Assembly (NCBI GenBank): GCA_039916305.1
Contig: JBDSLR010000008.1
Location: forward strand, 124,001 to 188,000
Length of the DNA stretch: 64,000 bases
Direction: 5' to 3'
From: JACMLD01 sp039916305
GTDB taxonomy: Bacteria; Bacteroidota; Bacteroidia; Chitinophagales; Chitinophagaceae
In this document: piece after piece, positions 16,463 to 22,727 of the stretch
How positions within the stretch are numbered: the first letter of the stretch is position 1
Layout of the letters: every line of letters begins with the position of its first letter
The notes under the pieces: generated by a model
Seen by the model: the letters and a program-made list of their open reading frames with translations, nothing else
What the model was told of the DNA's origin: nothing
The model's database searches: none
Program-made: the position numbers and the translations under genes

Positions 16463-16732
16463 ATGAAACAGGAGACTTGGTTTAACATTTTGAAGCATGT
16501 ACAGATTATTGTGACAGGGGTTAGCATTCCTTTGCTGCTGAAACTGATTTCCATTTTTGGAACGATGCAAAACGATCTGCTGATGATTAAGATCCAAAAC
16601 GAACAGCGCGCAGAAAAGATATCGGATATGCAGATAAGCCTTAACAGCATACAGTTGAGAACCTACGATATTAATGATCGTCTTACCCGGCTGGAAGCAA
16701 TCTATCAAATCACCGGCGCCAAAAAGAAATAA
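16463..16732 (+). CDS. Small membrane protein with C-terminal coiled coil
   Basis: 89 aa. Residues 9-32 form one transmembrane segment (LKHVQIIVTGVSIPLLLKLI). Residues about 35-82 form a heptad-rich coiled coil (QNEQRAEKISDMQISLNSIQ and RLTRLEAIYQI), and the tail is AKKK. Size and layout resemble spanin- or holin-like accessory proteins and the XhlA-type hemolysin-associated proteins of phages. It is the last gene of the block and is followed by the terminator at 16775. A lysis or anchoring role is a guess from architecture and position. Confidence 0.6.
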   Translation: MKQETWFNILKHVQIIVTGVSIPLLLKLISIFGTMQNDLLMIKIQNEQRAEKISDMQISLNSIQLRTYDINDRLTRLEAIYQITGAKKK

Positions 16733-16774
16733 TTTTTATCAGAGCCCATAGCAGTTGAATCGTTCGTTTGGTTA

Positions 16775-16807
16775 AACCCCCGCTAGTCCTGGCGGGGGTT
16801 CTTTTGT
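16775..16807 (+). terminator. Terminator closing the viral-like block
   Basis: AACCCCCGC pairs with GCGGGGGTT (loop TAGTCCTG) and is followed by CTTTTG. It stops the 15-kb block in front of the convergent gene at 16823. Stem and loop nearly repeat the terminator at 1234-1264, which opens the block. Confidence 0.85.
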
Positions 16808-16822
16808 TCGCACAGGGAGTAA

Positions 16823-17335
16823 TCAGTTAACATAATCATAGTCATCCAGCTTATTCATCACGGCCTGGCACCGGTCAGCCAGGACAATACAATTATAATA
16901 AGCCGCGGTGTTGTTTCTTTTTTTATGAAAGCTGGCCATGGTATCAGCTGCCTGTTGCAGGAACATCGCTGCCTTGCGCAGATCGATGAAACTGAAAAAG
17001 GGGTCACTGCTGCCGCTGTCCGCAAAATTAAACTTGTCAAACATAAAATCAGCCGTCTGCAAATTGCTTTTGATAGACTGTTCAATATTCCGGTAATTGG
17101 TCGTATTGCCGTTGTTTGAATTGCTGCCCACAAACCAAAGCAGCCGGTATTCCCGGAATACATCCATATAAGTCAGGTTGAGTACCACCAGGCATTTGGT
17201 AAGGTAGCGGTTGGTGTCTGCAATAAACTTATTAGCCAGGCGCTTGCTGGTGAATTGCAGGCGTTTACCATTGCCCAGGGCAAAGTCAAGCGGGCTATTA
17301 TTACCACGCTTCTTGGTAATGTTAATTGTTTTCAT
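16823..17335 (-). CDS. Unknown helical protein convergent to the block
   Basis: 170 aa, no signal peptide. The basic N-terminus (MKTINITKKRGNNSPLDFAL) is followed by helical segments (KRLANKFIADTNRYLTKCLV) and a Ser/Asn-rich middle (VGSNSNNGNTTNYRNIEQSI). An amphipathic helical end follows (LRKAAMFLQQAADTMASFHK). There are no recognised motifs. Its position right after the block terminator, facing the block, is common for a repressor or accessory gene of a mobile element, but the sequence has no clear DNA-binding motif. Confidence 0.6.
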   Translation of the reverse strand: MKTINITKKRGNNSPLDFALGNGKRLQFTSKRLANKFIADTNRYLTKCLVVLNLTYMDVFREYRLLWFVGSNSNNGNTTNYRNIEQSIKSNLQTADFMFDKFNFADSGSSDPFFSFIDLRKAAMFLQQAADTMASFHKKRNNTAAYYNCIVLADRCQAVMNKLDDYDYVN

Positions 17336-17463
17336 GTACGGTGCAACAAAGTAGTAAAAGCATATCCAGTTTGATAACTTGTACGCATATTTATTTTTAT
17401 AACTGTTTATATATCAATGTGCTGTGTATTCCTGTATGGGTGTTTTTGTCTTATAATTTATAT

Positions 17464-17513
17464 TATGTTAAACAGCCGCGCAGCAAGGCTTTGAACGAAG
17501 GCGGAAAACGGCT
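17464..17513 (+). repeat. 50-bp direct repeat, copy 1
   Basis: Begins TATGTTAAACAGCCGCGC and ends GGCGGAAAACGGCT; identical over all 50 bases to 19863-19912. It has internal dyad symmetry (AGCCG...CGGCT, CCGC...GCGG, CTT...AAG). GTTAAAC fits the integron R' core GTTRRRY, and the GCCGCGC ... TTTGAACGAA order recalls the inverse complement of class-1 cassette attC sites as I remember them. Confidence 0.9.
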
Positions 17514-17566
17514 CGGCTGCTATCTGCTCTCTAAGTAGTTGGTAGTTCGTGTACTACTTATAGGGT

Positions 17567-17597
17567 ATTGTCGTGTTAAAACCACTAGCTACATTTG
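17567..17597 (+). promoter_or_regulatory. Bacteroidota-type promoter
   Basis: ATTG at 17567-17570 and TACATTTG at 17590-17597, separated by exactly 19 bases, closely match TTTG-N19-TAnnTTTG. It lies 54 bases after repeat copy 1 and 30 bases before the ATG at 17628, so the gene set between the repeats carries its own promoter. Confidence 0.6.
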
Positions 17598-17627
17598 CCA
17601 ACCCCTCAACTAATACTCTTATTGCTT

Positions 17628-18119
17628 ATGGAGCCTATAAGTTTTGTCGCATTTAAAATAGATTTTTCTACGTTAACAAAAGCAATAATAAAATCCGTAA
17701 TATGGTTTGTTACGACTGCAGTATACGGGATGGCTCCAATTTTGTTACTATTGATTGTAAACTACCTCGCTCCTGACGTTGGCCAGGAAGATAGGATTAA
17801 GCATCTTTTGAAAGATTTATTTGTACTTTTTTTAAGTTCAGCCATGATTGCCGAAATCGGTGTTGAAGCGTTTTTAAGCAAGATAAGGTTCAGCAAATAC
17901 GCCTACCTCGTCTTCTTTGTATCCTCTGCTTTGATCCTTGGGATCGTGTGCATCGCCTATACAGTTATTGTTAAAACAAAAGCAGAAGACCAGTTTAATT
18001 TCAACAATCTTTGGCTTTTTCAAGTAGTTGTTGTAACTTTTACACTGGTTTATTGTATTTCTATAAAGACATTTATGTTTGTAGAAGAAGATAAAATCTA
18101 TAAAAAATGCACTCCTTAA
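17628..18119 (+). CDS. Four-helix membrane protein of unknown function
   Basis: 163 aa from ATG 17628, 30 bases downstream of a good promoter; a TTG further upstream would lie inside the promoter. Four hydrophobic segments are visible (about residues 20-45, 62-80, 90-112 and 126-150; for example YGMAPILLLLIVNYLAP, YAYLVFFVSSALILGIVCIA and VVVVTFTLVYCISI). The last 13 bases overlap the start of a 43-aa single-helix protein, so the two are probably made together. Base composition is lower in GC than the block to the left. No family is recognised; small membrane pairs of this kind occur in defence and toxin systems. Confidence 0.65.
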   Translation: MEPISFVAFKIDFSTLTKAIIKSVIWFVTTAVYGMAPILLLLIVNYLAPDVGQEDRIKHLLKDLFVLFLSSAMIAEIGVEAFLSKIRFSKYAYLVFFVSSALILGIVCIAYTVIVKTKAEDQFNFNNLWLFQVVVVTFTLVYCISIKTFMFVEEDKIYKKCTP

Positions 18120-18238
18120 CGTCCACACCATTTATTTTAACAATCGCAGCAGTGGCCTTTGCGCTATTGATAGCTGGCATTATGATTACTATTTCAGACC
18201 TAAAGAAAAGGCACGATTCAGAAAAAGGCCTGCACTAA
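18107..18238 (+). CDS. 43-aa single-transmembrane protein
   Basis: ATG at 18107 overlaps the end of the upstream gene in another frame, and TAA is at 18236-18238. The protein has one strongly hydrophobic helix (FILTIAAVAFALLIAGIMIT, residues 9-28) and a charged tail (DLKKRHDSEKGLH). Overlap and composition suggest translational coupling with the four-helix protein. It could be a small subunit, or the toxin of a toxin/immunity-like pair; only its architecture supports this. Confidence 0.5.
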   Translation: MHSLTSTPFILTIAAVAFALLIAGIMITISDLKKRHDSEKGLH

Positions 18239-18417
18239 TATTCTTATTTTTGATATATATTCAGTGTCCCTAAAGCCTGAATATGGAGAGCGAGTTGCCA
18301 CTAAACGACATGTACGTTGATTCAAAATCGAATGGCTGATTAACATAAAAAAGGTTGCAAGGAATTGCCCGGATTTGGAATACTTCTGTAATTTCGATTA
18401 CCCCAAACCCAAACACT

Positions 18418-18627
18418 GTGAGTAACACCCCTCAAAAGCAAGACTACCTAGCTTTCATGCAATGGTTTCAAAACGCCTATCCTGAATTATATACTTGTTG
18501 CTGGAAGCAAATAACAGCACCCGTTGACGGTGAAGGCGTGACCGTCGAACAAGACCATATGGACAATGACACGTACAAAGCTGTTATTAATGCTACAAAA
18601 GAATATTACCAGCAAGAGCATCGTTAA
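18418..18627 (+). CDS. 69-aa protein, paralogue of the one at 20285
   Basis: The start is taken as GTG 18418, because the TTG at 18355 would place non-similar sequence before the conserved part and because a weak promoter-like TAATTTCG lies 21 bases upstream. The protein shares a pattern with the 68-aa protein at 20285-20491: Y..FM.W.Q...P.LY..., then a central Gly near a variable loop, and a final helix A...EYY. Key residues here are YLAFMQWFQ, PELYTCCW and KEYYQQ. It is soluble, mixed helical, of unknown function. The alternating paralogues point to a small island-specific family. Confidence 0.6.
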   Translation: MSNTPQKQDYLAFMQWFQNAYPELYTCCWKQITAPVDGEGVTVEQDHMDNDTYKAVINATKEYYQQEHR

Positions 18628-18695
18628 GCCCATTTTTTAGCAGCCTCCCCTTTACGTAGGATTTCCGCTATATTCGGAGACCCAAAACCGGAATT

Positions 18696-19358
18696 ATGTC
18701 GGATAAGATATCTGTCCTGAAAGAGGATCAGTCGCCGTATCCCGAAATTGAAAAACGCTATCTAGCGTTTATGCATGACATATGTGTCAGGCTAAGGTAT
18801 ATAGATTTATACATCACCAAACATCCGCCACAGGCAAATTTCAGGAAAATATGGCTTGAATCAATGTGCTTACAGTTAAGAATGATATGTGAAAATATTG
18901 CAATGGCTACTCTAGTAGCAAATTACAAAGACTACAATTATCGCAAAAAAGACATTGGAAGCTTTTACCAGCCACATGCTATCAAGGAAATGTTGAGTTA
19001 CATTAACCCGAACCATTACCCGCTCCCTTTCGTTGTTGGAGCAAATTTTGAAGAAAAAAAGAAAAGGGCAGTTGAAAAGAAAGATTTTTCTCTTTCACAT
19101 GATGAACTACTGCAACTTTGGGTTGATACTTCCGAAATTCTTCATTGCAGAAACCCCTTTAAAAAAACACCGCAAAAAATGTTTTCAGAGGAAAGTATTA
19201 TTAAATACTGTGGTCGAATAAGATATTTCATAGCAATGCATGTTGTAGTGTTAAAGAATTTTGAAAACAAGGGATTTCTTGTAACGGTTGACATATTCAC
19301 CCATAAAGACCATAGAATGAATTACATAAACAATATCAATTTAATAACCTCTATCTAA
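18696..19358 (+). CDS. 220-aa helical protein of unknown function, HEPN-like in appearance
   Basis: No signal peptide. Most of the chain is helical with conserved-looking aromatic and basic residues: YLAFMHDICVRLRYIDLYIT (about 23-42), WLESMCLQLRMICENIAMAT (about 53-72), RIRYFIAMHVVVLKNFENKG (about 180-199) and a last beta part TVDIFTHKDHRMNY. Long alpha bundles with a polar-aromatic pattern and an Rx4-6H region would fit HEPN/AbiV-type proteins of defence islands, but I cannot see a clear catalytic RxxxxH motif. Codon use is AT-rich like the rest of the island. Confidence 0.6.
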   Translation: MSDKISVLKEDQSPYPEIEKRYLAFMHDICVRLRYIDLYITKHPPQANFRKIWLESMCLQLRMICENIAMATLVANYKDYNYRKKDIGSFYQPHAIKEMLSYINPNHYPLPFVVGANFEEKKKRAVEKKDFSLSHDELLQLWVDTSEILHCRNPFKKTPQKMFSEESIIKYCGRIRYFIAMHVVVLKNFENKGFLVTVDIFTHKDHRMNYINNINLITSI

Positions 19359-19551
19359 TTTCAGGCAAATCGGCATTAAGTATGGACTGCTCGTCAATAA
19401 GTTCCTGACAATCATCCCTGTAACTAGCCTCTATAGAGCAAATTCTTTTCTGCTCAATGCACTTGCTTTTTGTATAAGCAATAATAGCCTGCCTCATTTC
19501 TAAGGCAGGCAAAGAAAATATTTCATCAATGCTTTTTGGTGCCTGTAACAC
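19351..19551 (-). CDS. Possible small protein, 66 aa
   Basis: Convergent with the preceding gene, overlapping it by 8 bases. It needs a GTG start at 19551 with no good ribosome site. The sequence (KSIDEIFSLPALEMRQAIIA, then IEASYRDDCQELIDEQ) looks like an ordinary helical protein rather than random translation, with few rare residues. No domain is recognised. It may be a real small gene or the 3' end of a decayed one. Confidence 0.35.
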   Translation of the reverse strand: MLQAPKSIDEIFSLPALEMRQAIIAYTKSKCIEQKRICSIEASYRDDCQELIDEQSILNADLPEIR

Positions 19552-19622
19552 CCCTCATACATTTGCGTACACCATGCTATCCTCAGCCCCGGACACCGGC
19601 TAAAAGCGCCGGTGACGGCTCT

Positions 19623-19664
19623 AAGCGTTTTCCACCCCGCTCAAAGCCAGCTTACCCCGCTGCG
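19623..19664 (-). repeat. Diverged inverted copy of the 50-bp repeat
   Basis: Reads AGCGTTTTCCACCCCGCTC and continues AAAGCCAGCTTACC to CCGCTGCG. It matches the reverse complement of repeat copy 2 imperfectly over about 42 bases (shared GTTTTCC, CAAAGCC, GCTGCG). With copy 2 it brackets the palindrome at 19715-19872, like degenerate terminal inverted repeats. Confidence 0.5.
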
Positions 19665-19714
19665 TCCGTTTCTTGTTTTGAAATGTAAGAAACGGCCTCC
19701 ACAGCCCCGTAGCT

Positions 19715-19872
19715 GTATAACATAATATACTGTTATAAAAATTCCGAGAATAATATATTGTTTTTGCCGGCAACGATTCAAAAAGCCTTAACAGCATTGA
19801 TGCTTTTGAATCGTTGCCGGCAAAAACGAAGAAAGGAAGTCGGAATCCTTATAACAAATTTTTATGTTAAAC
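19715..19872. repeat. Long imperfect palindrome (foldback)
   Basis: Outer arms run from GTATAAC (19715) and GTTAAAC (19872 end), with TGTTATAAnnATTCCGA against TCGGAATnnTTATAACA. The inner arms 19760-19786 and 19802-19827 (GTTTTTGCCGGCAACGATTC and its complement) match except for one base. The loop is about 15 bases. Ending in a GTTRRRY-type heptamer, it resembles an integron attC or the structured end of a foldback element. Confidence 0.85.
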
Positions 19873-19912
19873 AGCCGCGCAGCAAGGCTTTGAACGAAGG
19901 CGGAAAACGGCT
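19863..19912 (+). repeat. 50-bp direct repeat, copy 2
   Basis: Identical to 17464-17513 over 50 bases, then diverges. Its first bases form the right end of the foldback at 19715-19872. Together the two copies enclose a 2.4-kb unit. Confidence 0.9.
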
Positions 19913-20284
19913 GGGCTTCGGATTGGGGACGCTCTACCCTCTTGGCTTGTACGAATTATACTCCAAAATCTATACGCTTTCAAATTTCATACATATCTGA
20001 ATACGGACTTTCAAAATATAACGTAAAAAAAATAAAAAATTAATAGCTTTTTGGTTACTCGTTTTAAATGATAGCCATCTCCAATATTTTTATCTGACCG
20101 AAGCTGAAAAACTCTATGTATACTTTCCCGCAGACCCATTTTAATAAAATGTTTTTTTAAAAAGACGGAATTATAGAACTTTTGAGCCTGAAAAACCTGT
20201 CGGCACCCATATTCTCACAGTTTAAAATTTGGCACAGATTTTTATTTATGTAAAATACCTTTTTAACTCCTGAATTCTATCGCC

Positions 20285-20491
20285 ATGCAACGGAATGAGC
20301 ACTATATAGATTTTATGGAATGGCTGCAGGAAATCCATCCGCAGCTTTATGTCACCTATTGGCTCCATTTCTTCATATTACCTTCGACGGGTAAAATATG
20401 CGCAGGAATGGATTATATCCAGCCAGAACACCGCAAAGATTTAGAATCTGCAATAATTGAATATTATATCGCCAAAAGTCAGGCGGTTTAA
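20285..20491 (+). CDS. 68-aa protein, paralogue of the one at 18418
   Basis: ATG start, no signal peptide. It aligns by eye with the protein at 18418-18627: YIDFMEWLQEIHPQLYVTYW here against YLAFMQWFQNAYPELYTCCW there, then a Gly in a variable loop (PSTGK), and a final helix ending in IIEYY against TKEYY. It lies just outside repeat copy 2, whereas the paralogue lies inside the 2.4-kb unit, so the family is present on both sides of the repeat boundary. The function is unknown; its size and soluble nature would suit an immunity or regulatory protein. Confidence 0.6.
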   Translation: MQRNEHYIDFMEWLQEIHPQLYVTYWLHFFILPSTGKICAGMDYIQPEHRKDLESAIIEYYIAKSQAV

Positions 20492-20531
20492 AATTATGAT
20501 CTTTAATGAGCTGCAAAAGGCGCCAGGAACA

Positions 20532-20590
20532 ATCTCCAGGATGCCAGGGCATGACAGGTATACGATGATAAAGTACTGACTGATTAATGG
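20532..20590 (+). repeat. Imperfect direct repeat, copy 1
   Basis: About 59 bases related to 20745-20805: ATCTCCAGGATGCCAGGGC and CGATGATAAAG...TGATTAA recur in the same order. It may be a decayed intergenic repeat unit. Confidence 0.6.
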
Positions 20591-20744
20591 CTGCTGGCTT
20601 AGCGGATAAAGCCGACCGGTGAAGTTCTAACACATGCACTACGAGCACCATGAGACTCATCACACCCCCGCCTGTCATCCTGTAAGGACCCCGTGGACTT
20701 GCCTTAACCGAACGCCTGCATATTTGCAAAATGCAATTGCAAAA

Positions 20745-20805
20745 ATCTCCACGAGATGCCAGGGCGTGACAATTACCCGATGATAAGTTATCGATTGATT
20801 AACCC
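20745..20805 (+). repeat. Imperfect direct repeat, copy 2
   Basis: About 61 bases related to 20532-20590, with small insertions (ATCTCCACGAGATGCCAGGG; CGATGATAAGT...TGATTAA). Confidence 0.6.
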
Positions 20806-20900
20806 ACTGATAATTAAACTTTTTCTTCCTCACCGCTTCCCGGTTTATTATAGTTTGCTGTTCTGTCTTTAGTTTCTATTTTTAAAGCTCAATCATACCA

Positions 20901-21953
20901 GTGAATACACCGGATAATATAACTGCTGTAAATATTAAATCGTGCCTGTTTACCTGGTTACTATGCTTTAGCCTGCTGCTGGGCAGCAGCTACAATACCT
21001 ACCTCGCCTATGAACGATTTTACAATCCAGATACCGAAACCTATATCAATATTGCCCGTTTTAATTTTAAGGATCAAAGCCTTATCAGGCGCTACCGTAT
21101 TCTTGTTCCCGCTGCAGCGGCCCTGGTAGCCAAACCAATTGCACCCTTTTACAATAAACTTTTCCAGGATAAAAGAACAGGGGCCGACTGGCCACTGGCC
21201 ACCGGCTTCCTGCTGGTTAATTGCGTGCTGATGGCAACTGCAGGTTTGTTTATTTATTTGATCTGTGTCCATTATAATATCAGTCAGCTGGGTACATTAC
21301 TGGGCCTGATGGCTTTTACCGTAGGCGGCCGCTGGCAAAGTTTCATTGCCGGCCACCCTTGTACAGACAGTCTTTGTATACTGGTAACTGCCATGCTGGT
21401 TTATGCACTCTTAAAACAACAAACCTGGCTCTTGCTATTGGCCATTCTTATTGGCCCCTTCAGCAAAGAATCTTTTATCTTTTTTGTGCCGTTGATGATA
21501 TGGTTTGCCCGCGGTACACTTCGTTGGAAAGCCATGGCGGCATTGCTGGCAGCATACAGCATTCATATTGCTTTCCGGCATTGGGTAGATGCGCAGGACA
21601 TGGCCAATATGCAGGCCAGCCTGCATGCGGATATGGCGCATTTTGACAATATAATTGTCTCCCTGCAAAAATTTGTTTCTGTTAAAGGCTGGGGAGAAAT
21701 GTTTACAATGTACGGGCTGTTTACGTTTATCTATGTAGCAGCGCTTTTCTACAAAAGCATCCGCGCAGCGATAATAAAAAACCTTACGCTTTTCAATCTT
21801 TTGTTTATTGGGATTATGCTGGTGCACGCCATTTTATCAAGCGAAATATCACGCATGTTCTTTATTGGGTCAGCACTTTTTATACCCTGGATGGCAAAAC
21901 TGTTTGATTTGCTGAAAGAAAAAATGGAAAGCAACGCTCCCCCTGCTATTTAG
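20901..21953 (+). CDS. Polytopic membrane protein, GT-C-like
   Basis: 350 aa with a GTG start (MNTPDNITAVN). About nine hydrophobic segments are visible. The first periplasmic loop carries an acidic-aromatic signature (YNPDTETYINIARFNF, about residues 36-51), the place where GT-C glycosyltransferases and related DUF2029-type proteins carry catalytic acids. It ends with a charged cytoplasmic tail (LKEKMESNAPPAI). The probable role is transfer of sugars from a polyprenyl carrier, but no donor or product can be named. It converges on the DUF3347 gene with an 8-base overlap. Confidence 0.5.
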   Translation: MNTPDNITAVNIKSCLFTWLLCFSLLLGSSYNTYLAYERFYNPDTETYINIARFNFKDQSLIRRYRILVPAAAALVAKPIAPFYNKLFQDKRTGADWPLATGFLLVNCVLMATAGLFIYLICVHYNISQLGTLLGLMAFTVGGRWQSFIAGHPCTDSLCILVTAMLVYALLKQQTWLLLLAILIGPFSKESFIFFVPLMIWFARGTLRWKAMAALLAAYSIHIAFRHWVDAQDMANMQASLHADMAHFDNIIVSLQKFVSVKGWGEMFTMYGLFTFIYVAALFYKSIRAAIIKNLTLFNLLFIGIMLVHAILSSEISRMFFIGSALFIPWMAKLFDLLKEKMESNAPPAI

Positions 21954-22566
21954 AAAAATCAAGCGAGTCAGTAATATCGCCGCAAGCTTCCATGCTGGCT
22001 TTGTATTTGGGATGTTTGGTGCCCAGGTAAGGGTTTACAATTTTGTTGCTGTTGCTTATCCAGAATGCTTCCTCTTCGTCATTGAATGCCATCGGGCAAT
22101 GCTGGTGATAAAGTTTCTGCCGGTCGTATTTCACGGTGCGCACGAGGTTATACACGGCATCAGAAATCAGGTTAAAAATGCGCTTCTTTTTAATAAGATC
22201 CGGCTCGCTAGTCAGCACTTTAGATGATCCGCTGATGCTTCCGGCAAAATCTTCGGCCGTTTGTTTGATGACGCCTGTTGTATCTCCCCTTAATTCACTT
22301 GTAGCAAGACTATCGGCCGCCAAGGCCAATGCAGCAGCGGCATTATTGACTCTGCTGGTATCATATTCCGTTAATCCGTCTTTTAATAAGAAATAACTGT
22401 TCAGCAGCTTTTCAACTGATTCATTGAAGGCCACCGAATTTTTGCTGACCGTCAGTGCCTCCTGTTTGGGGCCGCCGGCGCCACTCTCCCCTTTATTTGC
22501 AAAGAACAGTTTTACAATGGCAAAACCCGCGACGAGTATAAGAATTACAATGACTACTTTCTTCAT
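21946..22566 (-). CDS. DUF3347-domain envelope protein
   Basis: 206 aa from ATG 22566, chosen because it opens directly with an N-terminal anchor or signal (MKKVVIVILILVAGFAIVKL). The C-terminal part has the DUF3347 pattern: a helical region followed by LYHQHCPMAFNDEEEAFWIS and KIVNPYLGTKHPKYK. DUF3347 proteins are found in Bacteroidota envelopes, often beside metal efflux or copper-handling genes; the conserved Cys-Pro-Met and the later Cys could bind metal. A TAATTTTG box (minus strand, 22585-22592) lies 18 bases upstream of the start. Confidence 0.7.
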   Translation of the reverse strand: MKKVVIVILILVAGFAIVKLFFANKGESGAGGPKQEALTVSKNSVAFNESVEKLLNSYFLLKDGLTEYDTSRVNNAAAALALAADSLATSELRGDTTGVIKQTAEDFAGSISGSSKVLTSEPDLIKKKRIFNLISDAVYNLVRTVKYDRQKLYHQHCPMAFNDEEEAFWISNSNKIVNPYLGTKHPKYKASMEACGDITDSLDFSK

Positions 22567-22584
22567 TTTTGGTAGGAATTTGGG

Positions 22585-22592
22585 CAAAATTA
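22585..22592 (-). promoter_or_regulatory. Bacteroidota -7 box (TAATTTTG)
   Basis: Matches TAnnTTTG and lies 18 bases before the DUF3347 gene start; no clear TTTG -33 element is seen. Confidence 0.4.
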
Positions 22593-22622
22593 AGAGATAA
22601 AAATTATACCCCCTCTTTATCA

Positions 22623-22630
22623 TATTTTTG
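22623..22630 (+). promoter_or_regulatory. Possible -7 box (TATTTTTG) for the ABC-F gene
   Basis: Matches TAnnTTTG in the divergent region, 97 bases upstream of the ATG at 22728. The -33 element is not obvious. Confidence 0.35.
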
Positions 22631-22727
22631 CGGCAAATAAGCGGTACGGCAAAACGCCGCCGCTGTCCATAAACGGGTTAACACCCATAACCAACACATT
22701 TCATTCATTTTTTGATTTATTCTATTT

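Larger units (their letters stand above)
19552..20284. other. Gene-free stretch full of inverted repeats
   Basis: No convincing gene. The first half contains several hairpins: CACCGGC/GCCGGTG near 19590-19611, CCGTTTCTT/AAGAAACGG near 19666-19695, and the long foldback at 19715-19872. The second half (19920-20284) is AT-rich with nothing I can name. Confidence 0.5.
20492..20900. other. Intergenic region with an imperfect direct repeat
   Basis: No gene is seen. It contains two related segments (20532-20590 and 20745-20805) sharing ATGCCAGGGC, TGACA, CGATGATAA and TGATTAA at matching spacing. The sequence between them has no recognisable signal. Confidence 0.5.

Noticed and set aside
1332..16732. 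Tailed prophage, R-type tailocin, T6SS or extracellular contractile injection system
   Set aside because: No terminase, portal, major tail tube, sheath, baseplate wedge, tape measure or AAA+ ATPase is visible; spikes and muramidase alone are not enough.
17326..20000. Open frames at 17326-17538 and 19758-20000 sharing the peptide VKQPRSKALNEGGKRL
   Set aside because: The shared peptide is just the translation of the 50-bp DNA repeat; the rest of each frame is unrelated and AT-rich, so neither is a credible gene.
19552..20284. CRISPR array in the repeat-rich region
   Set aside because: Repeats are few, inverted, of unequal length and without regular spacers.
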